From Salinimicrobium nanhaiense (GTDB lineage Bacteria; Bacteroidota; Bacteroidia; Flavobacteriales; Flavobacteriaceae), in the NCBI GenBank assembly GCA_012038135.1, contig JAAVJQ010000005.1, forward strand, positions 130,926 through 194,925: a stretch of DNA of 64,000 bases, written 5' to 3'. The notes beneath the pieces are model-generated. The model worked only from the letters and a program-made list of their open reading frames with translations. It was not told where the DNA came from and made no database searches. Within the stretch, counting starts at the first letter, position 1; every line of letters starts with the position of its first letter. This document shows, one piece after another, positions 17,115 to 26,111 of the stretch. Position numbers and translations under genes: made by a program.

Positions 17115-17408
17115 ATGGAAACTATTAATTTAACTTACTTCATTGTCTTTTCCATCTTTTTAGGAGTGGAAATAATTTCTAACGTTCCTGCCATTTTACA
17201 CACTCCATTAATGTCGGGAGCCAATGCGATAAGCGGCGTGATCCTGGTGGGCGCGATCTTTATGATGATACAGGTCGATCCCACAGATTATGTTAATCTT
17301 ATCCTTGGCGGAATTGCCGTTTTCTTGGGAACATTAAACATTTCAGGAGGTTTTTTCGTCACAGCAAAAATGCTTCGCATGTTCAATTCTAAAAGCAATA
17401 AAAAGTAA
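17115..17408 (+). CDS. pntAb: NAD(P) transhydrogenase subunit alpha 2 (membrane)
   Basis: At 97 residues with three hydrophobic spans, it is the membrane half of a split transhydrogenase alpha chain (part of the proton channel domain II). Features include NVPAILHTPLMSGANAISG, the conserved loop between the first two spans, and FLGTLNISGGFFVTAKMLRMF. Its stop shares a base with the pntB start (TAATG at 17406..17410), so translation is coupled. Confidence 0.95.
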   Translation: METINLTYFIVFSIFLGVEIISNVPAILHTPLMSGANAISGVILVGAIFMMIQVDPTDYVNLILGGIAVFLGTLNISGGFFVTAKMLRMFNSKSNKK

Positions 17409-18793
17409 TGGAAAATTTGATCGAACTGGGGTATTTGATCTCCATTATCTCATTTCTTGCAGGGTTAAAATTTATGAGTTCTCCAAAAAGAGCAAAACTG
17501 GGAAATATTATTGCAGCTGCGGGGATGGTATTGGTGGTCTGCCTTACAATTGGCATAAGTATTTCCGCAAATATTCCGCGTATTAATCTTTTAGTTCTTT
17601 CTGTAGCTATTTTTTTTGGTGGGGTAGCCGGAAAGAGAATAGAAAGCAAGGTTGAAATGACCAAAATGCCACAATTGGTTTCTTTATTTAACGCGACCGG
17701 AGGGGCATGTGCGTTGTTAATTGGAATTATTGAAGCTTCTCAAAACCCGCAGTCCTTATTTCTTCAGTTTTGTTTATTTGCAGGGATCATAACAAGTGGC
17801 GTAGCCGTGACAGGAAGTTTATTAGCCTATTCCAAATTATCAGGTAAAAAACTCATAATCGAAAATAAAAATACTACCCTCCTTACCAAGACAATTCTGT
17901 TAGCCCTCCTTTTTATACCGGCTCTAATCCTCACAAATATTTATGCAGGTGCGCTGGGACCGGTTGTTCACATAGTAGCAGTTCTTTCACTGGTTTACGG
18001 GATTTTGTTTGTAGCTCCAATTGGAGGTGCTGATATGCCAGTAATTATTTCTTTTCTCAATTCCATTACAGGAATTGCCACCGCTTTTGCAGGACTGGTC
18101 TATAGCAGCTATATAATGATTGTTGGCGGAATCATTGTAGGCGCAGCCGGGATTTTGCTTACTGTATTAATGTGTAAGGCAATGAACAGATCCTTTTTGA
18201 CAGTTCTTTCAGGGAAAATAAAAAAGGGTTCGAAAAAGGCTTATGAAAAAGAACAAATTATTCAAGAAATATCCTCGTCGGAAGTTGCTTTGGAACTTTC
18301 CTACTCCTCTAAAATCGCCATTGTACCAGGATATGGGCTGGCTGTGGCCCAGGCTCAACATATTTGTAGCCATCTTCAGAAACTTCTGGAGGGACGGGAT
18401 ACTGAGGTCCATTTCATAATACATCCCGTCGCAGGAAGAATGCCGGGACATATGAATGTGCTATTAGCCGAAGCAAACGTTGATTATTCGTATCTAAAGG
18501 AAATGGAGGAAGTGAATGAGGAGATGGACTCTTATGATCTTTCCCTTATTATTGGTGCTAATGATGTTGTTAATCCGGCTGCGGAAAATGATGAGGAAAG
18601 TCCCGTCTACGGAATGCCCATCATTCGAACCCATCATAGTCGAAAAGTGGTGGTTATGAAAAGAGGAATGAGCACCGGTTACGCGGGAGTGCAAAACGAT
18701 CTTTTCGAAATGGATAATTGTTTTCTGTTATTTGGGGATGCCAAAGATTCTTTGACACAGCTTGTGGATCAACTGAAATTGATCTCGAAATAA
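17408..18793 (+). CDS. pntB: NAD(P) transhydrogenase subunit beta
   Basis: This subunit completes the proton channel and binds NADP(H). The 461 residues comprise about nine membrane spans (1-265) followed by the NADP-binding domain III with VPGYGLAVAQAQ, HPVAGRMPGHMNVLLAEA, IGANDVVNPAA, MKRGMSTGYAG and LFGDAK, all at the expected spacing. The protein is complete. With glutamate dehydrogenase on the same element it suggests cargo that adjusts NADPH supply and nitrogen flux. Confidence 0.95.
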   Translation: MENLIELGYLISIISFLAGLKFMSSPKRAKLGNIIAAAGMVLVVCLTIGISISANIPRINLLVLSVAIFFGGVAGKRIESKVEMTKMPQLVSLFNATGGACALLIGIIEASQNPQSLFLQFCLFAGIITSGVAVTGSLLAYSKLSGKKLIIENKNTTLLTKTILLALLFIPALILTNIYAGALGPVVHIVAVLSLVYGILFVAPIGGADMPVIISFLNSITGIATAFAGLVYSSYIMIVGGIIVGAAGILLTVLMCKAMNRSFLTVLSGKIKKGSKKAYEKEQIIQEISSSEVALELSYSSKIAIVPGYGLAVAQAQHICSHLQKLLEGRDTEVHFIIHPVAGRMPGHMNVLLAEANVDYSYLKEMEEVNEEMDSYDLSLIIGANDVVNPAAENDEESPVYGMPIIRTHHSRKVVVMKRGMSTGYAGVQNDLFEMDNCFLLFGDAKDSLTQLVDQLKLISK

Positions 18794-18806
18794 ATCTATA
18801 AAGCGC

Positions 18807-18926
18807 ATGAAAAATTCTCAAGAGACATTTACAAAACAGGATATTGAATATTTACAGCATTGCCTGGTTTTAGCTGAAGAAGTTTTAAATGCCGGGGACG
18901 AGCCTTTTGGGTCTATTCTGGCCTAA
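18807..18926 (+). pseudogene. Truncated nucleoside deaminase N-terminus
   Basis: A 39-codon frame 13 bp after pntB reads like the start of a cytidine/guanine-deaminase-type protein: helix EYLQHCLVLAEEVLNAGDEP then FGSILA, followed by a TAA. The zinc-binding HAE and PCxxC motifs that should follow are absent from the next 150 bp. It is therefore a remnant left by a deletion or truncating event, not a working enzyme. Confidence 0.65.
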
Positions 18927-19074
18927 AATAAATGCAAGATCAGTTAATGTAATATTATTTAGCTGTAATTCAGGTAATAGAGCAATTGCTTCAACCACTA
19001 GTATTCGTAAGATATTTTTATAAATTGCCGTCAATAATGAATTTTCAGACTTTCATCCTTCACTTTAAATTGAA

Positions 19075-20349
19075 ATGAAGATAAAAGATAAGAGAAGATT
19101 ATTAACATATCGTAATCTTCTAGACGAGCCAATAAAATTTAATCCTTTTGTATTTAGCCGCCACTTTTTCCTTTGGGTAATTCTTGGGATCATTGGCGGT
19201 CTTATTGCCGGCGTTTACTGGATCATTCTGGAATTTATGATGCACGGGTTAGCCATTTTTGAAGGCTGGCAGGTAATTCCCACAATGGCTATCTCCGGAT
19301 TGCTGGCAGGACTCATTATTCATTTTATTGGTGACCCTGGCGAGATCGATCTTATAGTAAACAATATTCGGTTCAATAAAGGTAAGTTGGATTCCAGGAA
19401 TAACCCTTCCATGGTACTATCCTCATTGCTTTGCGTTGCCTCGGGAGGCAGCCTTGGGCCTGAAGCACCACTGGTACAGGTTACAGGATCCACCGGGTCC
19501 TGGTTTGGAAAAGTGCTGCGATTAAAAGGGGAAGATTTAAGATCGATGAGTATTGCAGGTATGGCATCTGGATTTACAGCTCTCTTTGGTGCACCTCTAG
19601 GAGGCAGCCTGTTCTCTCTTGAGATTCTTCATCACAAACATGCCGCGGAATATTATAAAGCGATAATTCCTGCATTTGTAGCCAGTTGCTTTAGTTACGT
19701 AATTTTTGCACTGATCATCCACCTGGGGCTGGGTCCTATCTGGGACCTTCCCACTTATGAAGTTCAGGGGAAATTTGATTTTGCATACGCAGTCCTGTTT
19801 GGCGTAGCAGCTACCTTTTTAGGCTGGGGGTTTATTTTTTGCACCAAATTTTTTAAGGCCAGCTTTGATAAGTTGCTGCTACCGGTTTATGTGAAAACCT
19901 TCATTGGAGGAATTTCTTTGGGAACCATTGCATATCACTTTCCTCTCACCCGCTATTTTGGACATCATCAGCTCAACAACCTTCTTCTTGCAGACCTAAA
20001 TCTGAATTTCCTGGTCTTGATCCTGATCTTTAAGATCCTCGCTATTGCCATTACAGTGACTTCAGGTTGGAGAGGTGGTTTTATAATTCCGCTTTTCTTT
20101 GTGGGTGCTACCCTGGGGCTAATAATTCATAATTTATTCCCTTCCGTAGATCCGGCTCTTGCTATTATCAGTTGTATGGCAGCTATTAATGCCTGCGTAA
20201 CCAGAACTCCCATGAGTACAACAATTCTGCTGGCAACGCTCACGGGATTTGCATACTTTATTCCTATTCTTTTCGCAAGTCTTACAGGATATTTTCTTGC
20301 TCCCAGAGTTCCTTTCATTTCCTCTCAGATGGATCCAAAAAAAGATTAA
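19075..20349 (+). CDS. ClC-family chloride channel/transporter
   Basis: The 424-residue membrane protein is of the ClC fold with about ten spans. Diagnostic segments are GSLGPEAPLVQ with the gating Glu (the GxEGP-like motif), GFTALFGAPLGGSLFSLEI and GWRGGFIIPLFFVGA. There is no C-terminal CBS pair, so it is a short bacterial form. Likely role is chloride or other halide/anion exchange for acid or osmotic balance. It stands alone, convergent with the DUF488 gene. Confidence 0.92.
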   Translation: MKIKDKRRLLTYRNLLDEPIKFNPFVFSRHFFLWVILGIIGGLIAGVYWIILEFMMHGLAIFEGWQVIPTMAISGLLAGLIIHFIGDPGEIDLIVNNIRFNKGKLDSRNNPSMVLSSLLCVASGGSLGPEAPLVQVTGSTGSWFGKVLRLKGEDLRSMSIAGMASGFTALFGAPLGGSLFSLEILHHKHAAEYYKAIIPAFVASCFSYVIFALIIHLGLGPIWDLPTYEVQGKFDFAYAVLFGVAATFLGWGFIFCTKFFKASFDKLLLPVYVKTFIGGISLGTIAYHFPLTRYFGHHQLNNLLLADLNLNFLVLILIFKILAIAITVTSGWRGGFIIPLFFVGATLGLIIHNLFPSVDPALAIISCMAAINACVTRTPMSTTILLATLTGFAYFIPILFASLTGYFLAPRVPFISSQMDPKKD

Positions 20350-20371
20350 TTAAGAAATAATCAACCTAAAA

Positions 20372-20911
20372 TCAGCTTTTAGAAATATTTTCTGGATATT
20401 TTAATTTGCCATTAATAATTTCTGCAGGTTTGGTGTAAGGGTGTTCCATGGTTTTATTAATGGCCATGAGATGCGTCACTTTCCAGCCTCTTAACTTCAG
20501 TAAATCTGAAATTAATGCCCTGTGGCAGCTCCACCATACAGTTTCTGAGCACATATATGCCACTCTGGATCTACGGGCTACCTCCTCAAGCTTTTTTACG
20601 GCTTTCCGAAAAATATCAGTTTCCATAAAATCTGCGTAACCTCTAAAGGATAGCAGTCTCCATCCTGTGTTTGTAGAATTTTTGTTGGTTTTCCTCCTTC
20701 CACCTAGATCTTCAAAATGATGATAAAAAATGCCATTTTCGGGCATAGAGTTTTTTAGTTTTTCCTTATTAAAATGAGGAGACCTCCTGGAACCGGGATA
20801 TCGTCTCACATCCACAAGTACTTCTATTCCAAAGTTATTGAGGATGTTCAGAAATTCCTCTAGAGAACGAGTGGAGTGACCTACAGTGAAAATTTCTGAA
20901 TTATTTGTCAT
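20372..20911 (-). CDS. DUF488 family protein
   Basis: The 179-residue cytosolic protein has the DUF488 signatures FTVGHSTRSLEEF, VLVDVRRYPGSRRSPHFN and the Cys motif YMCSETVWWSCHR. The family is widespread and found in stress and DNA-related contexts; its biochemical function is not established. The two conserved Cys suggest a redox or metal role. It is convergent with the ClC gene (23 bp between stops). Confidence 0.85.
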   Translation of the reverse strand: MTNNSEIFTVGHSTRSLEEFLNILNNFGIEVLVDVRRYPGSRRSPHFNKEKLKNSMPENGIFYHHFEDLGGRRKTNKNSTNTGWRLLSFRGYADFMETDIFRKAVKKLEEVARRSRVAYMCSETVWWSCHRALISDLLKLRGWKVTHLMAINKTMEHPYTKPAEIINGKLKYPENISKS

Positions 20912-21262
20912 TGATTGTGGATTGTTTTTCTGAAGAAGTTAAGGCAATTTCCACAGAATTTCAAAACAACTCTAATCTACGACGATTAAGTCTTGGAATT
21001 ACTTCCGGAATTCATCACTGGTATTTTCCTGAAATTTCTCATCACTATGATGCTCTTTAATGAGTGCCAGTTCTTCCTTGACTTATAGGCTCAAGATTTT
21101 GATAATGGGATATTAATTAATAAGAAAATAAAAAAAATGTATCTATATATTCGCAGATTTCCGGCCCCAAAAGGTAAGAATCAAGCCAAGTTATCTGACA
21201 ATCAAAATTTGAATATTTAGCTTTTAATTACCAGCGGTACTAAATAAAATTTTCTTTAAAAT
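20912..21262. other. Gene-free region
   Basis: About 350 AT-rich bases hold the presumed upstream region of the DUF488 gene; nothing else is supported. Confidence 0.5.
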
Positions 21263-21294
21263 AAATATAGGTTGCCACCCGGCAACCTATATTT
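21263..21294 (-). terminator. Strong hairpin terminator after the PepSY-like gene
   Basis: A 14-bp perfect stem, AAATATAGGTTGCC (21263..21276) with its complement (21281..21294), has an ACCC loop. It lies 22 bp past the stop of the PepSY-like gene, and its lower stem is A/T-rich so it may act on both strands. Confidence 0.8.
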
Positions 21295-21316
21295 ACTGCT
21301 TTTTCTAAGAAAGGAG

Positions 21317-21748
21317 TTAGTCTAACTTTCTAAAATTCCCCTCAGCATCAAATTCCAACTCTATACCATCGGCTAACTCAACCTCCTGTTCATTGTCCTG
21401 TTTTTCCCATCCAATTACCTGCGCATTGGTATAATTGGCCTGTAGATAAGAACTTATTTTTGAAGGTATTGACGCCACTGGAATAGCTTCATTGTTTTTA
21501 CTGTCGATCTCAATGATATTACCGTTCTCATCGAAATCCAGCTCAATACCATTAGACAATTTTACTTCGTATTTTTCATCTTCCCAAATTTGCCAGTTGC
21601 TGTTTTCATCCACATCTACCACCGAAATTGAGGAAAAGTGCTTATTGATAAAATCCTGGGCGGTTCCTGGTAAATTATTGGTGTTTACCTGTGCAAACAT
21701 TCCAACTGAGAATAAAGCGCAAAACGCCGATACAATTACTTTTTTCAT
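21317..21748 (-). CDS. Secreted PepSY-like protein
   Basis: The 143-residue protein has a Sec signal peptide (about 1-19, cleaved after GMFAQ) and two PepSY-like (DUF2874) repeats, each ending in an acidic strand pair (NGIELDFDENGNIIEID, DGIELEFDAEGNFRKLD). Such small periplasmic proteins often sit beside two-component systems in Bacteroidota. It is divergent from the OmpR-type regulator 111 bp away, so it may sense a signal for, or be regulated by, that system. Confidence 0.85.
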   Translation of the reverse strand: MKKVIVSAFCALFSVGMFAQVNTNNLPGTAQDFINKHFSSISVVDVDENSNWQIWEDEKYEVKLSNGIELDFDENGNIIEIDSKNNEAIPVASIPSKISSYLQANYTNAQVIGWEKQDNEQEVELADGIELEFDAEGNFRKLD

Positions 21749-21859
21749 AACTTGTTTTTTAAATTTGAGACGAAGTAAACTCTCAAATCTGGAAAAAGTT
21801 AGGAATCAGCTTTGGACGAATCCTAAATCTTTCCCAAATTCACTCCTAGCTTTGGACCT

Positions 21860-22537
21860 ATGAAGATCCTGATCATTGAAGACGAGAAAGATATGAGCCA
21901 GAATATGCAGGCCACCCTGGAAAAGGAAAATTTCCTGGTGGAGCCTGTGGCAACTTATGAAGAAGCCCTGTCAAAGATAGGAGTTTACGATTACGATTGC
22001 ATTCTCCTGGATATTGGTCTGCCCGACGGGAATGGCCTCGAGATCCTGAGAACTCTGAAAGATAAAGGTTATTCTGATTCTGTTATCATAGTTTCAGCTA
22101 AGGATTCCCTTGACGATAAAGTTCATGGCCTGGAATTGGGTGCCGATGATTATCTCCCAAAACCCTTCCACATGGCCGAACTCAACGCAAGGGTCAAAGC
22201 TGTACTCCGTCGCAGGAAATTGGACGGCAGCAATTTGCTTAAAATTGCGAATGTGAGCATCAATATCGACAGTCATCTGGTCGCAGTGGACGGAGAAGAA
22301 CTCGAACTTAACCGAAAGGAATTTGCTGTACTGTTCTACCTTGGCACCAACCAGGACCGGCTGGTAAGCAAATCCGCGCTTGCTGAACATGTTTGGGGCG
22401 ACTATATTGACCAGACAGATAACTTTGATTTTATTTATTCGCAGATAAAAAATTTGAGAAAGAAATTATCCGATAAGAATGCGGGACTGGAGATCAAAGC
22501 AGTCTATGGAATTGGTTATAAGCTCCTGGTTCCATGA
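21860..22537 (+). CDS. OmpR-family response regulator
   Basis: This DNA-binding response regulator has 225 residues: a receiver domain (1-115; acidic pocket IEDEKD, phospho-acceptor D51, switch Lys in PKPF) and a winged-helix output domain (about 128-223; LNRKEFAVLFYLGTNQDRLVS). It overlaps the kinase gene by 4 nt (ATGA at 22534..22537). Its probable targets include the divergent PepSY-like gene. Confidence 0.95.
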   Translation: MKILIIEDEKDMSQNMQATLEKENFLVEPVATYEEALSKIGVYDYDCILLDIGLPDGNGLEILRTLKDKGYSDSVIIVSAKDSLDDKVHGLELGADDYLPKPFHMAELNARVKAVLRRRKLDGSNLLKIANVSINIDSHLVAVDGEELELNRKEFAVLFYLGTNQDRLVSKSALAEHVWGDYIDQTDNFDFIYSQIKNLRKKLSDKNAGLEIKAVYGIGYKLLVP

Positions 22538-23799
22538 AATTACTCAATTACACTACTACTTACTTCGCCGTTATCCTTGTCTTTTTACTTGGTTTATGGG
22601 CCCTTATCTTTTATTTCGAAATATTAGATGAGATCTATGACAGCATGGATGACGGGCTGGACAATCAGAAAATGCTGGTGATAAGGAAAGCAAAACAAGA
22701 TTCTTCAGTTCTGAAAAAAAATGCATTTGAAGACGGCAATTACATTATCACTCCAACAACACCCGAATTTAGTAAGGGGGTTACTGATGCTTACCGGGAC
22801 ACTTTGATGTTTATGGAAAATGAGGAGGAATATGAACCGGTACGCCTTTTAGAAAGCGTTTTTCAACAGGATGGTTCGTTTTATAAGATAAAAGTAGTGA
22901 CTTCAATGGTCGAGGAAGATGATCTGCGGAAAGAACTTTTCTTTTCTCTCCTGTGGCTTTACCTGGGACTGATCCTAACCATAGTGTTGCTGAACAGCTT
23001 TTTTCAGCAAGAGGCCTGGAAGCCATTTTACAAGCTCCTCCGCAGGTTGGAGAAATTCAGCATAGAAAAAGATAACCAAATCGAATTTGAAGATACAAAA
23101 ATTGAGGAATTCCAATTGCTCAATGAACGTATCGACCGGCTGCTGAGGAAATCTGTGGAAAGTTATAAGAGTCAGAAAGAATTTATTGAAAATGCCTCGC
23201 ATGAGCTACAAACTCCGCTCGCTATAAGCATCAATAAACTGGAGCTAATGGCCGAAAGTGCTGAGCTACCGCCCGAACAAATGGAAGAGCTTGGTGCGGT
23301 TCTTCAATGCCTGGAAAGACTTACCCGCCTCAATAGATCACTCCTGTTGCTTTCCCGCATCGAGAACAGGCAGTTTGCAGAAACAGAAAAAATCGACTGG
23401 AACGCACTTGTAAAACAGATCATGGCTGAGTTTGAAGATTTTGCCGCACACCGGGAGGTGAAAATAATTCTTTCTGAAGAAGGAAACATTGAGAATTCCG
23501 GTAATAAAGACCTGGCGAGCATCCTGATCTCTAACCTACTCAAAAATGCCATTTTTCACAGCCCTTCAGACACTTCTGTTGAGGTTTCTATCTCCTCCGG
23601 CAAGATTGAATTTAAAAATCCGGGAACAAAACCTCTCGAAAAAAGCAGGATCTTCAGCAGATTTAAAGGAGCCGAAAAAGAAAATTCTACCGGCCTTGGT
23701 CTGGCTATTTCAAAGGCTATAGTTGACAAAATAGATCTGGAACTCATCTATGCTTATTCAAATCATAAGCATCATTTCAATTTGAATTTTAATATCTGA
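22534..23799 (+). CDS. Membrane sensor histidine kinase
   Basis: This 421-residue kinase pairs with the OmpR-type regulator. It has two membrane spans (about 9-29 and 136-156) around a roughly 105-residue periplasmic loop, no obvious HAMP signature, and a HisKA box ENASHELQTPLAISINKL with H223. The ATPase domain has SNLLKNAIFHS (N box) and GLGLAISKAI, and ends early, with a compact lid. The periplasmic loop could receive input from the adjacent PepSY-like protein, an inference from gene order. Confidence 0.92.
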   Translation: MKLLNYTTTYFAVILVFLLGLWALIFYFEILDEIYDSMDDGLDNQKMLVIRKAKQDSSVLKKNAFEDGNYIITPTTPEFSKGVTDAYRDTLMFMENEEEYEPVRLLESVFQQDGSFYKIKVVTSMVEEDDLRKELFFSLLWLYLGLILTIVLLNSFFQQEAWKPFYKLLRRLEKFSIEKDNQIEFEDTKIEEFQLLNERIDRLLRKSVESYKSQKEFIENASHELQTPLAISINKLELMAESAELPPEQMEELGAVLQCLERLTRLNRSLLLLSRIENRQFAETEKIDWNALVKQIMAEFEDFAAHREVKIILSEEGNIENSGNKDLASILISNLLKNAIFHSPSDTSVEVSISSGKIEFKNPGTKPLEKSRIFSRFKGAEKENSTGLGLAISKAIVDKIDLELIYAYSNHKHHFNLNFNI

Positions 23800-23800
23800 A

Positions 23801-24457
23801 TTACTCTTTGACCTTTTTAAATTTGGTTGAAAGATATGAATGGATAATTATTATTAGCATTATCAGTCCCAATAAAAACCCTCCTATCACATCTGTTACC
23901 CAGTGGACCCCCAAATAGATTCGTGACAATGGAATGGTAGCAATAAGAAAAGCACATATGAAAATGCCTAATGATCTCAGTATCTTTTTAGGTATCTGTA
24001 AATAGATCATCAGGAAAATCAGGAAGCCAAAATATACTACATAAAAAGAGGTATGCCCGCTTGGAAAACTATGATGTTCTGCATCCTGAACAATATTTAC
24101 CAGACTGCTGTCGGGACGCGGACGATCAATTAGGAGCTTAAAGCCGTAATTGACTACTGAAACGAGCATTGTAGATGCTACGAAAAGCGCTTCTTTTAAA
24201 TATTTCATGAAATAGAATACACATGCTGCACCAAGGCTTAGACTTAACACTTTAATTGTACCCCCAAACCAACTTATGAATATCATTAGATTCTCAATGG
24301 CAGCATGTTCATATTCTTGAATTTCCTTAGAGATTTTAATATCAATAAAAGTCGGTGGAAAGAAGTAGACTAATGCGCTTAGAGAAATGAACAGCAGTAT
24401 TAAAACTACTAAAAATTGATAGGTGATATTTTTGTTGCCGATAAATCTTGTTTGCAT
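23801..24457 (-). CDS. PAP2-family membrane phosphatase
   Basis: The 218-residue integral membrane phosphatase has all three PAP2 motifs: KLLIDRPRPD, SFPSGHTSFY and SRIYLGVHWVTDVIGG, on a six-span fold. Likely substrates are undecaprenyl pyrophosphate or lipid phosphates in the cell envelope. It ends 2 bp from the kinase stop, convergent. Confidence 0.92.
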   Translation of the reverse strand: MQTRFIGNKNITYQFLVVLILLFISLSALVYFFPPTFIDIKISKEIQEYEHAAIENLMIFISWFGGTIKVLSLSLGAACVFYFMKYLKEALFVASTMLVSVVNYGFKLLIDRPRPDSSLVNIVQDAEHHSFPSGHTSFYVVYFGFLIFLMIYLQIPKKILRSLGIFICAFLIATIPLSRIYLGVHWVTDVIGGFLLGLIMLIIIIHSYLSTKFKKVKE

Positions 24458-24767
24458 AGAAATGCCAATTAGACTGATTTTTTTAATAGTTCATAAATCT
24501 TCAAAATTGAATATTTGATAAAAATTCTGAAGGTTTTAATGGAGATAAAGGAAAGAGGTGAATCTGGAAAGAAACAGGAATATGCCCCTATCCCTTCTAT
24601 ATTCTTTTAGAAAGCGTTTGTTGATGCCCTAAGCTAAAAAAGACCGGGAAAGAAAATGAAGCATTGGAAGACTCTATATGTAATATCCTGCCCCAGCATT
24701 TCCTGACAGTAGACTCAAATTCCCAATTCCTTCCAGTTTTCTTCCGCAAATTCGTAGAAACAAAAAA
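24458..24767. other. Gene-free divergent intergenic region
   Basis: These 310 bp lie between the divergent PAP2 and lipoprotein genes and must hold both promoters. No clear consensus box, repeat or RNA is seen. Confidence 0.5.
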
Positions 24768-25214
24768 ATGAATTATAAAATTCTCTTCCTGGTGTTGATG
24801 AATACCGTGTTGCTTTCGTGTGACGACGATGATTATCCTTATGCGGAAGTGCCTTCTGTTGTGCTCAATGAGTTCTGGACAAAATATCCTGACGGCACAG
24901 ATCCTGAATTTAATTCTATTGGTGAGGACTATGAGGTGAATTTTGAAATAGACGGAAATGACTATTCAGCTGTATTTAGCTCCTCAGGAAATATTCTGAA
25001 AGAAAGGAAAGAGATCACCTGGAATGAACTTCCCATTGAAGTTCAGCAAACTCTTCAAAAAAATTATGGACAACAGAAAATAGAAGATCCCGAGTGGGTG
25101 AAACAGGGAGAGGATATCTATTATCAGGCCGAAGTGAAACGGTTTTTTCTTGATGAGGATATTGTTCTTGATGCCGCAGGAAGATTAGATAGTAAAAGGA
25201 AATTCTGGAAATAA
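24768..25214 (+). CDS. PepSY-like lipoprotein
   Basis: The 148-residue protein has a lipoprotein signal peptide ending in LLSC (Cys18) and a very acidic start (DDDD). The rest has two PepSY-like/BLIP-like repeats (FNSIGEDYEVNFEIDGNDYS and the strands around 115-145). It is 7 bp upstream of the SdiA-regulated lipoprotein gene, so probably the same transcript. It may act like the secreted PepSY protein at 21317. Confidence 0.75.
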   Translation: MNYKILFLVLMNTVLLSCDDDDYPYAEVPSVVLNEFWTKYPDGTDPEFNSIGEDYEVNFEIDGNDYSAVFSSSGNILKERKEITWNELPIEVQQTLQKNYGQQKIEDPEWVKQGEDIYYQAEVKRFFLDEDIVLDAAGRLDSKRKFWK

Positions 25215-25221
25215 AGGAGCT

Positions 25222-26073
25222 ATGAAAAAGATCATTTTTGGTATACTGGTTTTCATTGGCGGAGTGCTAACAATTAGTGCATGCAAGGGAAAAGCTTCGG
25301 AACTGCAGCATGAGACATTGCGGTACGAGATTATTGAAAAATGGGAGCTACCCAATGCTTTAAATGAAGTATCGGGGATTGCATGGATTGGAGACAATCG
25401 TGTTGCCTGCGTGCAGGATGAAGATGGAATTATTTTTATTTACAATCTCAAAACTTCTACAAAGGAAAAAGAAATTGAATTCGGAACCGGCGGAGATTAT
25501 GAAGGCATAGCGGTTGTTGGAAAAGATGCTTATGTGCTGCGCAGCGACGGAATCATATTGGAAGTTTCAGGCTATTTGGAAGAAAATCCTCAGGTACAGA
25601 GGCATGTGACCAGTATTAGTCAGCTACCGGGAATCAATATTGAAGGACTGTGTGCAGATCCTGTAAACAACCGCCTCCTGCTGGCAATGAAGGAGCGAAA
25701 GGATTTTAATGAATATAAAGAAGTCTACGCTTTTGACCTTAACAATAAAGCTTCAGCCGAAAATGCAATTTTCAGCATCGATCTTTCAGATCCTATTTTT
25801 AAAAATGTAGATGAAAAGCTTACAGAAAAATTTACCCCGGGAGAAATGAACATCCACCCTATTACCGGAGAATTTTTCATCCTTGACGGCACCCGCCCAA
25901 AGCTCTTAATAACCGAAAATGACGGCAGGCCCAAAGAACTTTTCATGTTAAATCTTGAAGATTTTAGCAATCCCGAAGGCCTCACCTTTAGTCCTGAAGG
26001 AGAACTCTATATCTCAAATGAAGCCGAAGACGGTCCCGCCAATATTCTTAAAGTGTCATTCAACCGGAATTAG
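25222..26073 (+). CDS. SdiA-regulated beta-propeller lipoprotein
   Basis: The 283-residue protein has a lipoprotein signal (TISAC, Cys21) and an SdiA-regulated / phytase-like propeller: repeats such as EVSGIAWIGDNRVACVQDEDG, GGDYEGIAVVGKDAYVL and FSNPEGLTFSPEGELYISNE. Family members are periplasmic or outer-membrane propellers of unknown enzymatic role. It is followed by the DedA-like and DUF2490 genes in the same direction. Confidence 0.85.
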   Translation: MKKIIFGILVFIGGVLTISACKGKASELQHETLRYEIIEKWELPNALNEVSGIAWIGDNRVACVQDEDGIIFIYNLKTSTKEKEIEFGTGGDYEGIAVVGKDAYVLRSDGIILEVSGYLEENPQVQRHVTSISQLPGINIEGLCADPVNNRLLLAMKERKDFNEYKEVYAFDLNNKASAENAIFSIDLSDPIFKNVDEKLTEKFTPGEMNIHPITGEFFILDGTRPKLLITENDGRPKELFMLNLEDFSNPEGLTFSPEGELYISNEAEDGPANILKVSFNRN

Positions 26074-26111
26074 AATTATGTTTCATTAACATTCAGCAAT
26101 AAAAATCCCCT

